This document shows positions 22,489 through 31,719 of a stretch of 44,040 bases of DNA, in pieces. Origin of the DNA: Pseudomonadota bacterium (GTDB taxonomy: Bacteria; Pseudomonadota; Gammaproteobacteria; Burkholderiales; SG8-39); NCBI GenBank assembly GCA_026399375.1, contig JAPLRD010000304.1, positions 1 through 44,040 on the forward strand. The letters are read 5' to 3'. The notes beneath the pieces were generated by a model. The model was not told the origin of the DNA, searched no databases, and was given only the letters and a program-made list of their open reading frames with translations. The position numbers and the translations under genes are program-made. How positions within the stretch are numbered: position 1 is the first letter of the stretch; the number at the start of each line of letters is the position of its first letter.

Positions 22489-23385
22489 ATGTCGATCCCA
22501 GATTTCAACTTGCTTGTCACGCTTGATGCCGTGCTCGCTGAAGGCAGCGTTGCGCGCGCCGCCCGGCGGTTGCGGCTGAGCCCGTCGGCGATGAGCAGGG
22601 CGCTGGCGCGATTGCGTGAGACGACGGGTGATCCGTTGTTGGTTAGGGCCGGACGCGGTCTCGTCCCGACGCCCCGAGCGATCGAGCTGCGCGAACGGGT
22701 TAGGCAGCTCGTACAGGATGGAGAAGCAGTTTTGCGCCCCGCCGAGAAGCTCAACCTTAGAGATCTGGTCAGGACATTCACCCTGCGGACCAGCGAAGGT
22801 TTTGTGGAGAACTTCGGACCGGAACTTATAGCCCGCATCGGGGAGGAAGCGCCCGGCGTGCGCCTATGCTTTGTGCAGAAGCCAGACAAAGACAGCGCAC
22901 CACTTCGCGACGGAATCGTCCATCTGGAAACAGGTGTTGTGGAGAAGACGACGGCTCCCGAGCTGCGCGTGCAGGCATTGTTCCGAGACCACTACATTGG
23001 CGCCGTGCGCATCGGGCACCAGTTGAGCAAAGGAAAGATTACGCCTTCCCGTTATGCGGCCGGCAGACACATCTTCGTTTCGCGTGATGGCCTGGACAAG
23101 GGACCGATTGATGAAGCCCTGCTGCCATTTGGGCTGGAGCGGAAGGTCGTCACGATCGTCGGTGGCTTTTCGACCGCGCTGGGCCTTGCTCGGGCCAGCG
23201 AGTTGATCGCTTCTGTTCCAGAACGACACACCGGAAACCTGAGGGCAGGCATGTATAGCTTCCCTCTTCCGGTCTCCACGCCGGAATTCACGGTTTCAAT
23301 GCTCTGGCACCCGCGGCTGGATGCCGATCCGGCACATCGCTGGCTGCGCCGTCACGTTAAGGATGTCTGCGCGACACTCCGGTGA
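22489..23385 (+). CDS. LysR-family transcriptional regulator
   Basis: A 298-aa LysR protein. The N-terminal winged HTH starts MSIPDFNLLVTLDAVLAEGS and includes VARAARRLRLSPSAMSRALA. A linker helix follows, with a periplasmic-binding-like effector domain to the end (GFSTALGLARASELIASVPE within it). The closest look is to the NodD/LeuO-like branch (MSRAL...GDPLLVRAG). It is divergent from the cupin-DHA2 operon across a 154-bp gap that should contain its operator and both promoters; I could not pick out a convincing T-N11-A site by eye. It probably controls that operon in response to a small molecule. Confidence 0.93.
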   Translation: MSIPDFNLLVTLDAVLAEGSVARAARRLRLSPSAMSRALARLRETTGDPLLVRAGRGLVPTPRAIELRERVRQLVQDGEAVLRPAEKLNLRDLVRTFTLRTSEGFVENFGPELIARIGEEAPGVRLCFVQKPDKDSAPLRDGIVHLETGVVEKTTAPELRVQALFRDHYIGAVRIGHQLSKGKITPSRYAAGRHIFVSRDGLDKGPIDEALLPFGLERKVVTIVGGFSTALGLARASELIASVPERHTGNLRAGMYSFPLPVSTPEFTVSMLWHPRLDADPAHRWLRRHVKDVCATLR

Positions 23386-23513
23386 AGGCGCGAGTCTCGA
23401 GGCCGAGACGCTGCCCCCCGGTTGAGTTTTCTGGAGTGTCGGCAATCGAGTTAGGTCCGGACTCTCAGCGGGGCAATTTTTCAGCTTCGCCAGCGGCAGG
23501 TTGTGGCCGGCTG

Positions 23514-23600
23514 TACTCCCTGACGCCCTCGGTCTACTGAAATTCCGGCCAACGTCGGCATTTCAAAAACTTGAAGCTACACAATCGACCCACAGCTGCC
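23514..23600 (+). repeat. Dispersed intergenic repeat, copy C
   Basis: CTCCCTGACGCCCTCGGTCT then GAAATTCCGGCCAACGTCGG and CATTTCAAAAACTTGAAG correspond to copies A and B; the end ATCGACCCACAGCTGCC corresponds to the right part of copy A. It lies between the LysR gene and the first hybrid kinase; 23386-23624 has no gene. Confidence 0.65.
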
Positions 23601-23624
23601 CCACGGACTGCGGAAGTTCGAACG

Positions 23625-25439
23625 TCAGCTTATGCCATGAGCGGGCATTCTCCGACTGTCGCTAACGGCGGCGCTCTTCAATTGCAGTACCCGATGCATC
23701 TCAGCCACCAGTTTGTTCACTTCCAGTGGCTTGGAGACATAACCGTCGAATCCCTCACCTAGATATTTCTCTTCGTCGCCTTTCAATGCGTACGCGGTAA
23801 GCGCGATCACCGGCAGGCGGGTATCGGTGCCTCGCTCGCGCTCGCGCACAACGGCAAGCGCCTCCTCCCCATTCATCACCGGCATTTGTATGTCCATCAG
23901 GACAAGATCGAAGGGGTCCTTGCTCAACGCGGCCAGCGCCTCTTTCCCGTTTTCGGCCAGCGTGACCGTGTGGCCCATCTTTTTGAGCAGGGCTTTGTCC
24001 AACTGCCAGTTGATTGCATTGTCTTCAGCAAGCAAGACCTTCAACGGTGCGCCAGTCCAAATTGCCGTCGGCGCCTCGACGCTAGGCGCGCTGCTCTCCT
24101 GCACCACTTGGTGCAGGACCGTGAACGGCAGAAACACGCGGAAGGTGCTCCCCTCGCCTTCGGTGCTCTCGACATTGATGCTACCGCCCATGAGGTGCGC
24201 CAGCTGCTGGCTGATCGACAACCCCAGGCCGCTGCCACCATATTTGCGCGTGGTGGAGCTGTCGGCCTGCACGAAAGGCTTGAAGATGTCATCGGCAACG
24301 GCTTGGGGTATGCCGATGCCGGTGTCCGTCACCGCCAATTCGATCAGCGCATTGTTGCCCGACTGATCCTTGACCGCCGCAGAGAAAGTAATGCTACCTT
24401 CCTTGGTGAATTTGATCGCATTGCCCAGCAGATTGAGCAGTATTTGCTTTACGCGCAGCTCGTCACCGACCAGGGCGTCGGGTACCTCGCGGGGAATGTT
24501 AAGCTTAAGCGACAGCCTTTTGTTTTCGATGCGCGAACGCTGCGTGCGAACAATATCGTTGACGCAGCCGCGTAGGCTGAAGTCCTTTTGCTCCAGGACC
24601 ACCTTCTCCGCTTCGATCTTCGACAAGTCGAGAATATCGTTGATCAGCGACAAGAGGTTGCTGCCCGAGAGCATGATCGCGGATAGATACTCCTTTTGCT
24701 CACTGGTCGGGTCCGACAGTTCGAGCAATTGGGCATTTCCGATCACACCGTTCAGCGGCGTCCTTAATTCGTGACTCATGTTGGCGAGAAACGCACTCTT
24801 GGCGCGGTTTGCCGCCAATGCTTCCTCACTGCGAGCTGCGAGATTGGCGTTGGTTTGCATCAACTGTTGCTGCTGGTCGATCAAGCTCTTTACGAGGCGC
24901 CTGACGAGCAGCGCTACGATACCGCCGTAGCCGGCGAAGGCGATAAGGATCATTAACCAGTTCGCAGGATCATGCGCATAGCTGAGGTAGTCGATCTGAA
25001 ACTGGAGTGCGCCGCTTACTGCACCCCAGGCGGTCAGCAGCAGAGCGACAAACATGAGTAGCCCAAGCCAAAGTACCTGGCGCGTCCTCAAGAAGACCGC
25101 GGCAATGACTAGAAATAACAGCAGAAACTGCCCGACAATGGCTGCTGGCCCGTGCTGGATATAGCCAGTCAGTCCTGCTGTGCTCATCACGAAAAGAACT
25201 ATTCCAAGTCGCCAGACGTAAGCAATGCGGTGACGCTGGAGCCAGAACAGCCAGAGCATGCAAAGAAGCAGAACTTGAACTCCGAACACCGGTCGCCAGC
25301 CCATCGTTGGAATGCGGGCAAGCGAGAGCGCCACCGCTGGCAGCGATACTATGCCAAGCCAAAACAGGGTCTCGTTTAAGAGAGTATCGCGTAACCGCGT
25401 TACATAGTGCTCCGGCTTCATAGTCAAACTAGTCTGCAT
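23625..25439 (-). CDS. Membrane hybrid sensor histidine kinase (6 TM-HisKA-HATPase-REC)
   Basis: Start taken at ATG 25439 (MQTSLTMKPEHYVTRLRDTL), giving 604 aa; the frame is open further upstream without support. Six hydrophobic helices span about 25-180, then comes a coiled coil. The HisKA H-box is [15 protein letters not shown] (His223) and the HATPase has N, G1 and G2 boxes (NLLGNAIKF, DTGIGIP, GGSGLGLSIS) at about 338-410. A receiver with DLVLMDIQMP follows, phospho-acceptor Asp516. No periplasmic sensor domain is present; the membrane helices (MASE-like) probably sense the signal. The kinase and receiver parts are strikingly like those of the next gene. Phosphate would pass to an unlinked HPT/response regulator. 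Confidence 0.92.
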   Translation of the reverse strand: MQTSLTMKPEHYVTRLRDTLLNETLFWLGIVSLPAVALSLARIPTMGWRPVFGVQVLLLCMLWLFWLQRHRIAYVWRLGIVLFVMSTAGLTGYIQHGPAAIVGQFLLLFLVIAAVFLRTRQVLWLGLLMFVALLLTAWGAVSGALQFQIDYLSYAHDPANWLMILIAFAGYGGIVALLVRRLVKSLIDQQQQLMQTNANLAARSEEALAANRAKSAFLANMSHELRTPLNGVIGNAQLLELSDPTSEQKEYLSAIMLSGSNLLSLINDILDLSKIEAEKVVLEQKDFSLRGCVNDIVRTQRSRIENKRLSLKLNIPREVPDALVGDELRVKQILLNLLGNAIKFTKEGSITFSAAVKDQSGNNALIELAVTDTGIGIPQAVADDIFKPFVQADSSTTRKYGGSGLGLSISQQLAHLMGGSINVESTEGEGSTFRVFLPFTVLHQVVQESSAPSVEAPTAIWTGAPLKVLLAEDNAINWQLDKALLKKMGHTVTLAENGKEALAALSKDPFDLVLMDIQMPVMNGEEALAVVRERERGTDTRLPVIALTAYALKGDEEKYLGEGFDGYVSKPLEVNKLVAEMHRVLQLKSAAVSDSRRMPAHGIS

Positions 25440-25591
25440 GATTGATGACAGTTGCTTCAAATGGATAGCCTGAGCTGGGGTAGCTAATTTTCGCCAACGT
25501 GCTTGCGCGAATCGGTTCTTATGCCATCCAGGCATATTTATGTCGTGTCAGCACCGGACGTTCACGCAGCGCCGCTTGCGGCGGGGTCTTT

Positions 25592-28500
25592 TCAATTCAA
25601 CACCCGTCTCATTTCAGCCACTAGTTTCTTCACCTCCAGCGGCTTTGATATATAGCCATCGAATCCTTGTGCGAGAAATTTCTCCTCGTCCCCTTTCAAT
25701 GCGTGGGCAGTAAGCGCGATCACCGGTAGGTGTGCGTTCATGTTGCTCTCGCGCTCGCGCAGCGCGACCAGCGCCTGTCCCCCGTCCATCACCGGCATTT
25801 GGATGTCCATCAGCACTAGGTCGAACCGGTCATTCTCCAGCGCGGCAAGCGCTTCCTTGCCGTTTTCGGCCAGCGCGACCACGTGGCCCATCTTCTTTAG
25901 CAGCGCGACACCGAACTGCTGGTTGATCTCGTTGTCTTCAGCGAGCAACACCTTAAGCGGTGCGCCAGTCCACAGCGCCGTCGGTGTCTCGGCGGCAGGC
26001 GTGCTGTGCTCCCGCACCATCTGATGCATTACCGGGAAGGGCAGCAACACTTGGAAGTTGCTCCCTGCCCCTTCAACGCTCGCCACGCTGATGGTCCCGC
26101 CCATCAACTCCGCCAGCCGCCGGCTGATCGTCAGCCCCAGCCCGCTGCCACCGTACTGGCGCGTAATCGAGCTATCGGCCTGCACGAAGGGTTTGAAGAT
26201 GTCCTCGGCCACCGCCTTGGGTATGCCGATGCCGGTGTCCGACACCGACAGCTCGATCAGCGCGCTGTCGCTTGCCTGTTCCTTTAGCGTCGCAGACAGC
26301 GTGATACTGCCTTGGTCGGTGAATTTGATCGCGTTGCCAAGCAGATTGAGTAGGATTTGCTTCACCCGCAGCTCGTCCCCGATCAGCGCGTCGGGCGCTT
26401 CGTTTGGAATATTGAGCCGGAGCGTGAGACCCTTGTTCGCGATGCGCGAGCGCTGGGCGCGAACAACGTCGTTGAAGCAGTCACGCAGGCTGAAATCCCT
26501 CTTCTCCAAGACGATCTTGTCGGCCTCGATCTTGGATAGGTCGAGAATGTCGTTGATCAGAGACAGGAGGTTACTGCCCGAGAGCATGATCGCGGAGAGA
26601 TACTCCTTTTGCTCGCTCGTGGGTCCCGACATCTCGAGCAACTGGGCATTGCCGAGCACGCCGTTCAAGGGCGTTCTGATCTCGTGGCTCATGTTGGCGA
26701 GGAATTCGCTCTTGGCGCGGTTTGCAGCTTCAGCAGCTTCACGTGCTGAAATCAATTCTTGTTCCGTACGCTTACGCTCACTAATGTCGCGCATGATGGT
26801 CGACAAAATTTGCGGGGTACCATTTGCGTCGCGGTGAACCAGCAGCACTTGGGATACAGGAATTTCATGGCCGTCCCGATTTATCAAGGCATTCTCATGC
26901 TGCCAGAAGCCACTTTCGAGCACAGTGGGAATGCCTTCTTCCAGAACAAGCTGGGCACCCCAGCCCGGGTGCATGTCCTTGATTTCCAGTGAGGCTAGGT
27001 CGACGCCTTCGGGAAGACCGACCAATCGGGCACCTGCATTGTTGAGAAATTTCAGATGCGCCTGCATATCCGAAGTCGCAATGAAATCCGGTGCTTCCTC
27101 GATAATCCTCAACAGGCGGTCGCGCTCGACGTTGGCCTGCTTGCTGTCATGAATATCGATGCACGAACCAATATAGCCTTCAAACCGTCCGTCGGCCCCG
27201 AATCTGGGCACCCCGTGCTCATCTATCCAGCGATACTCGCCGTCACGCCGCTTCAACCGGTATTCCATGCGGAATGCCTTGCGCTGCTCGAAGTGACTGA
27301 CGTAGATTTCTAGACATCGGTCAAGGTCTTCCGGATGCACACCTTCCGTCCAACCGTTGCCCATCTCCTGTTCCATGCTGCGCCCGGTGAAGTCGAGCCA
27401 GACCTTGTTGAACCAGTTGCACAGCTTGTCCTTTCCGGATACCCAGATCAGCACGGGCGCGGTATCTGCCATGGACCGGAAGCGGCTTTCGCTCTCGCGA
27501 AGCATCAAGTCCGCCCGAATGCGCTCGGAGATGTCCGTGTGCGTCCCGATCATGCGAACGGGCCTGCCCGCGGCATTGCGCGCCACCACCATCCCCCGCC
27601 CCAGAATCCATTTGTATTCCCCGTTCCCGCATCGAACACGGTGTTCGCAGGCGAAGTTTGGGGTTTTGCCGTCGAAATGCGCCTGCAATGCGGCTTTCGC
27701 AAGCGGCAGATCATCTGGGTGAACCAATTGTTCCCAGGCCGCGACCGCCGGGCCGACCGTGCCTTCGTCAATCCCCTGGATTTCGTACCAGCGCTTGGAG
27801 AACGTCATCTTCTCAGAGGCAATGTCCCAGTCCCATACCCCGTCGCCTGCGCCTTCGAGCGCGAACTTCCAACGCTCCTCGCTCTGCCGCAATGAATCGG
27901 TCAGTTCGTGGGCGATGACTTCGGCTCTGCGGCGCGTGTTGATGAATGCCATCGTCAGGCCCAGGAGCAGAACGCCGATGATGCTCAAAGCCAGCAACTC
28001 GTTCCACAACGGACTCAGTGTGGAAGCTTCGGCGTATCCGGGCAGGGCCGTATAGCGCAAGGTCCAATAGCGGCCGCCGATCTCGATTCTCTGGATGCTC
28101 GATATCGCCTGCGTGTTGTCTGTCGCAGTCTCAACGGGGCTGTCATGCTGATTGTCGAATAGCAACGTATTCTGCGAGGCCGTTCCCTCGTCGAAGATTT
28201 CCAGCCGGATCGCCCTCAACTCGCTTTCCAGGACTGGCGTCAGCAAGTCGTTCATCCGGTAGGGGCTGTATACCCATCCGAGGAGGGCGGCGCGGCGCTG
28301 TTCCCGGGTTTGCGCCATTGCGCCATTCTTGTAGACTGCGAAGTAGGCGAGCAACCCCGCCTGTATGTCGGCGCTGGTTTCCTGCACCAGTTCCACCTTG
28401 TCGGAAAGCGCCACCTCGCCCGTATCTCTGGCACGCGACATCGCTTCATTGCGGACCGATTCGGCAAACATGTCGTAGCCAAACGCACGCAGATTGCGAT

Positions 28501-29854
28501 CCGTGAAAGGCTCCAGGTAAATGATGCTGGTATAGACTTCGCGCTCACCCGCTGGCCTGACGTTGTAGTCGGGGAAACCTTGTCTGCGTATTTCCCGGAT
28601 GTGGTCGTTGAGCCCTGTTTTCGGGATCAGCAGCGAGAATCCAACCCCCTGTATGCCGCGATAACTGTGGCCCAGATCCAGTTTGTCCACAAACGCCCGC
28701 CATTGGTCGCGCTTTACCTTGTCAGAACCGGCAAAAATGCCCGCCCCGCTGCGTAGAATATGCGCATAGGCTCGCATCCGCTCCCGGACCTTGGTCGTTA
28801 TGCGTTGCGTCTCGAATTCGAACGCGTCATGGAGGTTGCGTTCATGGCGGATCGCCAACTCCTGCCAGACGATTACAAGGGCTGCCAGCGATATCAGCAG
28901 CGCGACGGACGCCGGAATAGCGTAGTAAAGCGACGATCTTCCCGGCTGCAATCGAGGGTGCGCTTCGTTCGGGTCAAGCGCGTCTCCCTTGCGGGCCGCT
29001 ACGCGACGCCGGACGACCATCCATGTCGTTGTGGCAGCGATAAGCAGCACAAGAATGGCTAGGCCATGGGACAGGAATCGCTGGTATCTCGCCCCGACGA
29101 TTTCTGCTGAGTTAAGGTTGGCATGCCAGTCGTTGACAATGGTGCGCTTATCGCGATCAGGGATGACCTGAAGCGCACTAATCAGAATCTCGCGCAGGAT
29201 CGGCATGTCTTTGCGCACAGCAAAGCTCAGTTCATAGGTGAAGCCCACCGAACTCAGCACATGCAGATTGCCGAGCTTCTCCTTGTCGATAAGAAAACGG
29301 GCGCTAGCCACGTCCATGATTGCGGCGTCGACCTCGCCGATGGAAAGCCGGCGCAGGCCTTCCAGGTCGTCCGGAACCAAGACGAGCTTGAGGCTGGGGA
29401 AGTTCTTTTCAAGGAACTTCTGTACACCGTAACCCTTGCCTACCGCCACATTCTTCCCGATCGGAACGCTGATGTACGACTGCGTGAAGGCAAGATATTG
29501 CGAGCGCTCCGGAGTTTCGGTGACGGAAGTTACGATCCCCACTTCGCCGCGTTGTGCACGATCCAGGATGGAGTCTAGATTCTGCGCAGGGAGGATGTGG
29601 AATCTGGCGCCGAGCTTTCCCTCTACAAGATTGACTACGTCTGCCGATATTCCGCGCCATACACCTGCATCGACAAAACTGAACGGCGGATAGTTGGCCT
29701 CCGGCGCAATCTGGAGTTCAGCGGCGTGGGTGGCAAGCCATTGCTTCTGCTGCGAGGTCAGGAAGCCGCGATCTGTCTCGGCGACTGCAGGCGCAAGATC
29801 GACAGCCAGCAGCAATCCAAAGATAACTGCGGCCTGTACGATGAATCTTTGCAT
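25592..29854 (-). CDS. Multi-domain hybrid kinase: periplasmic solute-binding, CHASE, three PAS, HisKA-HATPase, REC
   Basis: A 1420-aa protein if started at 29854 (MQRFIVQAAVIFGLLLAVDL, a signal peptide). Domains in order: a bacterial extracellular solute-binding family 3 domain about 30-255 (LQIAPEANYPPFSFVD; GEVDAAIMDVASARFLID); a transmembrane helix 261-283; another 310-331; a CHASE domain about 335-560 with GAGIFAGSDKVKRDQW; a helix 613-638; three PAS/PAC domains about 655-1030; HisKA with [15 protein letters not shown]; HATPase; REC with DLVLMDIQMP. So two different outside-facing sensors feed one kinase. A GTG at 30028 could extend it but lies before the signal peptide. The ligand may be an amino acid-like solute, judging from the domain family. 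Confidence 0.92.
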   Translation of the reverse strand: MQRFIVQAAVIFGLLLAVDLAPAVAETDRGFLTSQQKQWLATHAAELQIAPEANYPPFSFVDAGVWRGISADVVNLVEGKLGARFHILPAQNLDSILDRAQRGEVGIVTSVTETPERSQYLAFTQSYISVPIGKNVAVGKGYGVQKFLEKNFPSLKLVLVPDDLEGLRRLSIGEVDAAIMDVASARFLIDKEKLGNLHVLSSVGFTYELSFAVRKDMPILREILISALQVIPDRDKRTIVNDWHANLNSAEIVGARYQRFLSHGLAILVLLIAATTTWMVVRRRVAARKGDALDPNEAHPRLQPGRSSLYYAIPASVALLISLAALVIVWQELAIRHERNLHDAFEFETQRITTKVRERMRAYAHILRSGAGIFAGSDKVKRDQWRAFVDKLDLGHSYRGIQGVGFSLLIPKTGLNDHIREIRRQGFPDYNVRPAGEREVYTSIIYLEPFTDRNLRAFGYDMFAESVRNEAMSRARDTGEVALSDKVELVQETSADIQAGLLAYFAVYKNGAMAQTREQRRAALLGWVYSPYRMNDLLTPVLESELRAIRLEIFDEGTASQNTLLFDNQHDSPVETATDNTQAISSIQRIEIGGRYWTLRYTALPGYAEASTLSPLWNELLALSIIGVLLLGLTMAFINTRRRAEVIAHELTDSLRQSEERWKFALEGAGDGVWDWDIASEKMTFSKRWYEIQGIDEGTVGPAVAAWEQLVHPDDLPLAKAALQAHFDGKTPNFACEHRVRCGNGEYKWILGRGMVVARNAAGRPVRMIGTHTDISERIRADLMLRESESRFRSMADTAPVLIWVSGKDKLCNWFNKVWLDFTGRSMEQEMGNGWTEGVHPEDLDRCLEIYVSHFEQRKAFRMEYRLKRRDGEYRWIDEHGVPRFGADGRFEGYIGSCIDIHDSKQANVERDRLLRIIEEAPDFIATSDMQAHLKFLNNAGARLVGLPEGVDLASLEIKDMHPGWGAQLVLEEGIPTVLESGFWQHENALINRDGHEIPVSQVLLVHRDANGTPQILSTIMRDISERKRTEQELISAREAAEAANRAKSEFLANMSHEIRTPLNGVLGNAQLLEMSGPTSEQKEYLSAIMLSGSNLLSLINDILDLSKIEADKIVLEKRDFSLRDCFNDVVRAQRSRIANKGLTLRLNIPNEAPDALIGDELRVKQILLNLLGNAIKFTDQGSITLSATLKEQASDSALIELSVSDTGIGIPKAVAEDIFKPFVQADSSITRQYGGSGLGLTISRRLAELMGGTISVASVEGAGSNFQVLLPFPVMHQMVREHSTPAAETPTALWTGAPLKVLLAEDNEINQQFGVALLKKMGHVVALAENGKEALAALENDRFDLVLMDIQMPVMDGGQALVALRERESNMNAHLPVIALTAHALKGDEEKFLAQGFDGYISKPLEVKKLVAEMRRVLN

Positions 29855-30028
29855 TCTCAAGAGGTTTCCCGCAACGGCCGGTAGCACAGCACAATTCTGC
29901 GCTGCCCTATACACCAGAGGCTTGATGCCGAGCGGGAGAATGGTCATGTCGTGTGCGCGGTCGTGCTTGCGTTGAGTGAGCGCCCCTGAACGGTGTTCAA
30001 GCTGATATGAAATCTTGCTCGCGACCAC

Positions 30029-30389
30029 GGGATAAGTCCTGACACTGCACGCTTTTTGTCGCGAATGGATTGATTTTAATCAACTGAGCGCGCACTTCCT
30101 GAATTCGTTCCAAACATGGTTGCCACATTGGACACCAGCGAGGGTCGCTTTTATGGCGCTAACGTGTCGCTCCCTGCCATGGGCTTACTGGTGAGCGAAG
30201 GACCGCAGTTGGCCGATAGTACTCGCTAAGCCACTGTTCCGTAAAGCGGACTCAGGCAATTCGCCGGGGCACCTCTGCCGCCGACCGCTTTGTTTCGGCA
30301 GCGCCCGCCACCAGGCATGATTTGCTGCAGCCCAGCATTCTGCGGGATGGTGACCGGCATCGGCCGCCGGCCACTTTGGCTATTTCTCC
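30029..30389. other. Gene-free intergenic region with an FNR-like site
   Basis: 361 bp between the large hybrid kinase and the recombinase. The only ordered element I see is the TTGAT-TTTA-ATCAA palindrome at 30070-30083. Reading frames here are short and without homology. Confidence 0.5.
30070..30083. promoter_or_regulatory. FNR/ANR-type binding site TTGATTTTAATCAA
   Basis: A perfect match to the TTGAT-N4-ATCAA consensus for FNR-type anaerobic regulators, a 14-bp palindrome. It lies 216 bp upstream of the large hybrid kinase start (42 bp before an alternative GTG start), and more than 1 kb from the next plus-strand gene. If used, it would tie the sensor to oxygen limitation. Confidence 0.5.
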
Positions 30390-31004
30390 TTAAATTTCAG
30401 TCTGCTCAGAGATTTCCAGTGCGTCGTCGACTTCAATACCCAGATAGCGCACTGTCGATTCCAGTTTGGAATGCCCAAGCAGCAACTGGACAGCCCGCAG
30501 GTTCTTGGTCCGACGATAGATCAAGGTTGCTTTGGTCCTGCGCATGGTGTGCGTGCCATAGGCCGAGGGGTCAAGACCGATAGAAGCTACCCATCGGTGC
30601 ACTATTCGAGCGTATTGCCTGGTGGAAACATGGGGGGAATTGTGTGCCCGGCTCGGAAACAGGTACTGCTCCGATTTTAGTTCGGCTTTGGCAATCCATG
30701 CGCTGACAGCGCTTCTGGTCGGATCCGTCAGTTCGAACTGCACCGGTCGCTGAGTCTTTCTTTGCACGATCATCGCCCTGGTCATGATCTGATTGCCATG
30801 AACGACGTCGCGAACTCGAAGATTAACCAAGTCACAGCCGCGGAGCTTGCTGTCGACGGCGAGATTGAAAAGCGCTAGGTCTCGTATTCGCTTGTCGAGT
30901 TGAAGGTGAATACGAATCGCCCAGATATCTTTCAGTTTCAGGGGCGGTTTCTGACCGACGAGCTTACCTTTGTTCCACGGTTCGTGGGGTTTTACGGTTT
31001 CCAT
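30390..31004 (-). CDS. Compact tyrosine recombinase/integrase
   Basis: A 204-aa site-specific recombinase containing the catalytic domain only. Active-site residues are Arg55 (DSKLRGCDLVNLR), Lys83 region (VQRKTQRPV), His152 and Arg155 (YGTHTMRRTKATLIYRRT), His178 (LLLGHSKLESTVRYLG) and the nucleophile Tyr187. It lacks the N-terminal arm-binding and SAM-like domains of phage integrases and is close in size to FimB/FimE invertases. It starts METVKPHEPWNKGKLVGQKP. No attachment site or inverted repeat is evident nearby. It may act on an invertible switch, a small element or a chromosomal site; divergent from the next gene pair. Confidence 0.9.
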   Translation of the reverse strand: METVKPHEPWNKGKLVGQKPPLKLKDIWAIRIHLQLDKRIRDLALFNLAVDSKLRGCDLVNLRVRDVVHGNQIMTRAMIVQRKTQRPVQFELTDPTRSAVSAWIAKAELKSEQYLFPSRAHNSPHVSTRQYARIVHRWVASIGLDPSAYGTHTMRRTKATLIYRRTKNLRAVQLLLGHSKLESTVRYLGIEVDDALEISEQTEI

Positions 31005-31155
31005 TTCAGACTCCTTTTCGGTTAAATGGAGCCAGATTGTGCGGCGGGCCTATCGGACAATTCGTGAGCCGTGCGTCGCGCGCCGATCCACTTTGATTTT
31101 GCGGATCTTGACGTTAAGCTACCGTTTGCCGGTAAGCCACGACGATCACAACACC

Positions 31156-31719
31156 ATGAATTTCTCCGAGACAATCGCCACCCTCAACAAGGCTTCGGCC
31201 TTTGATCTGTACCGCCTGCGCGCTGCTATCGATCGGGTCCTTGACCAACCGGGGTGGATGGATGCCGTGAGGTCGCGGCTCCGCATCGGCCAGTCCATCG
31301 AGTATTTCGATCCGCAGGCGAATCGCCCCCATTCCGGACAGGTCCTTGAACTGCGGCGCAAGCAGGCGGTTGTCCTCGATCTAGCCACGCAGAAGCGCTG
31401 GCTGATTTCATACGCGGCGATTAACCTTGACGGCGCCGACGTCGAGATCCGGGAGAAGCCGAAACAGGGCCTTGGTCGGAATGAGGTGGCTGTCGGTGAC
31501 ATCGTCGGCTTCCTCGATCGCGATCATCAGCAGCGAAGTGGCCGGATTGTCCGCCTCAACGACAAGACGGTCACACTGCGTTGCGGGCAGCAACAGTGGC
31601 GCGTTTCCTACGGCCTGCTGCATCGGGTGGTCGACTCCAGCGCCTACAGCGGCGAAACGCTGGAACTGGAGGTCCTGGACTCCCTACGTGAGCCCGATGC
31701 GACGAAGCGGGATGAGTAG
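31156..31719 (+). CDS. Hypothetical protein, 187 aa, with two tandem SH3-like repeats
   Basis: Not a family I recognise. From ATG at 31156 (MNFSETIATLNKASAFDLYR) it has a helical N-terminal 45 residues and then two homologous beta-rich units of about 50 aa. The first is IGQSIEYFDPQANRPHSGQV...RWLISYAAINL and the second is VGDIVGFLDRDHQQRSGRIV...WRVSYGLLHRV. Each looks like a KOW/Tudor/SH3-type barrel, often used for nucleic-acid or protein binding. Its stop overlaps the start of the 413-aa gene by 8 nt, so they are coupled. Function unknown. Confidence 0.82.
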   Translation: MNFSETIATLNKASAFDLYRLRAAIDRVLDQPGWMDAVRSRLRIGQSIEYFDPQANRPHSGQVLELRRKQAVVLDLATQKRWLISYAAINLDGADVEIREKPKQGLGRNEVAVGDIVGFLDRDHQQRSGRIVRLNDKTVTLRCGQQQWRVSYGLLHRVVDSSAYSGETLELEVLDSLREPDATKRDE

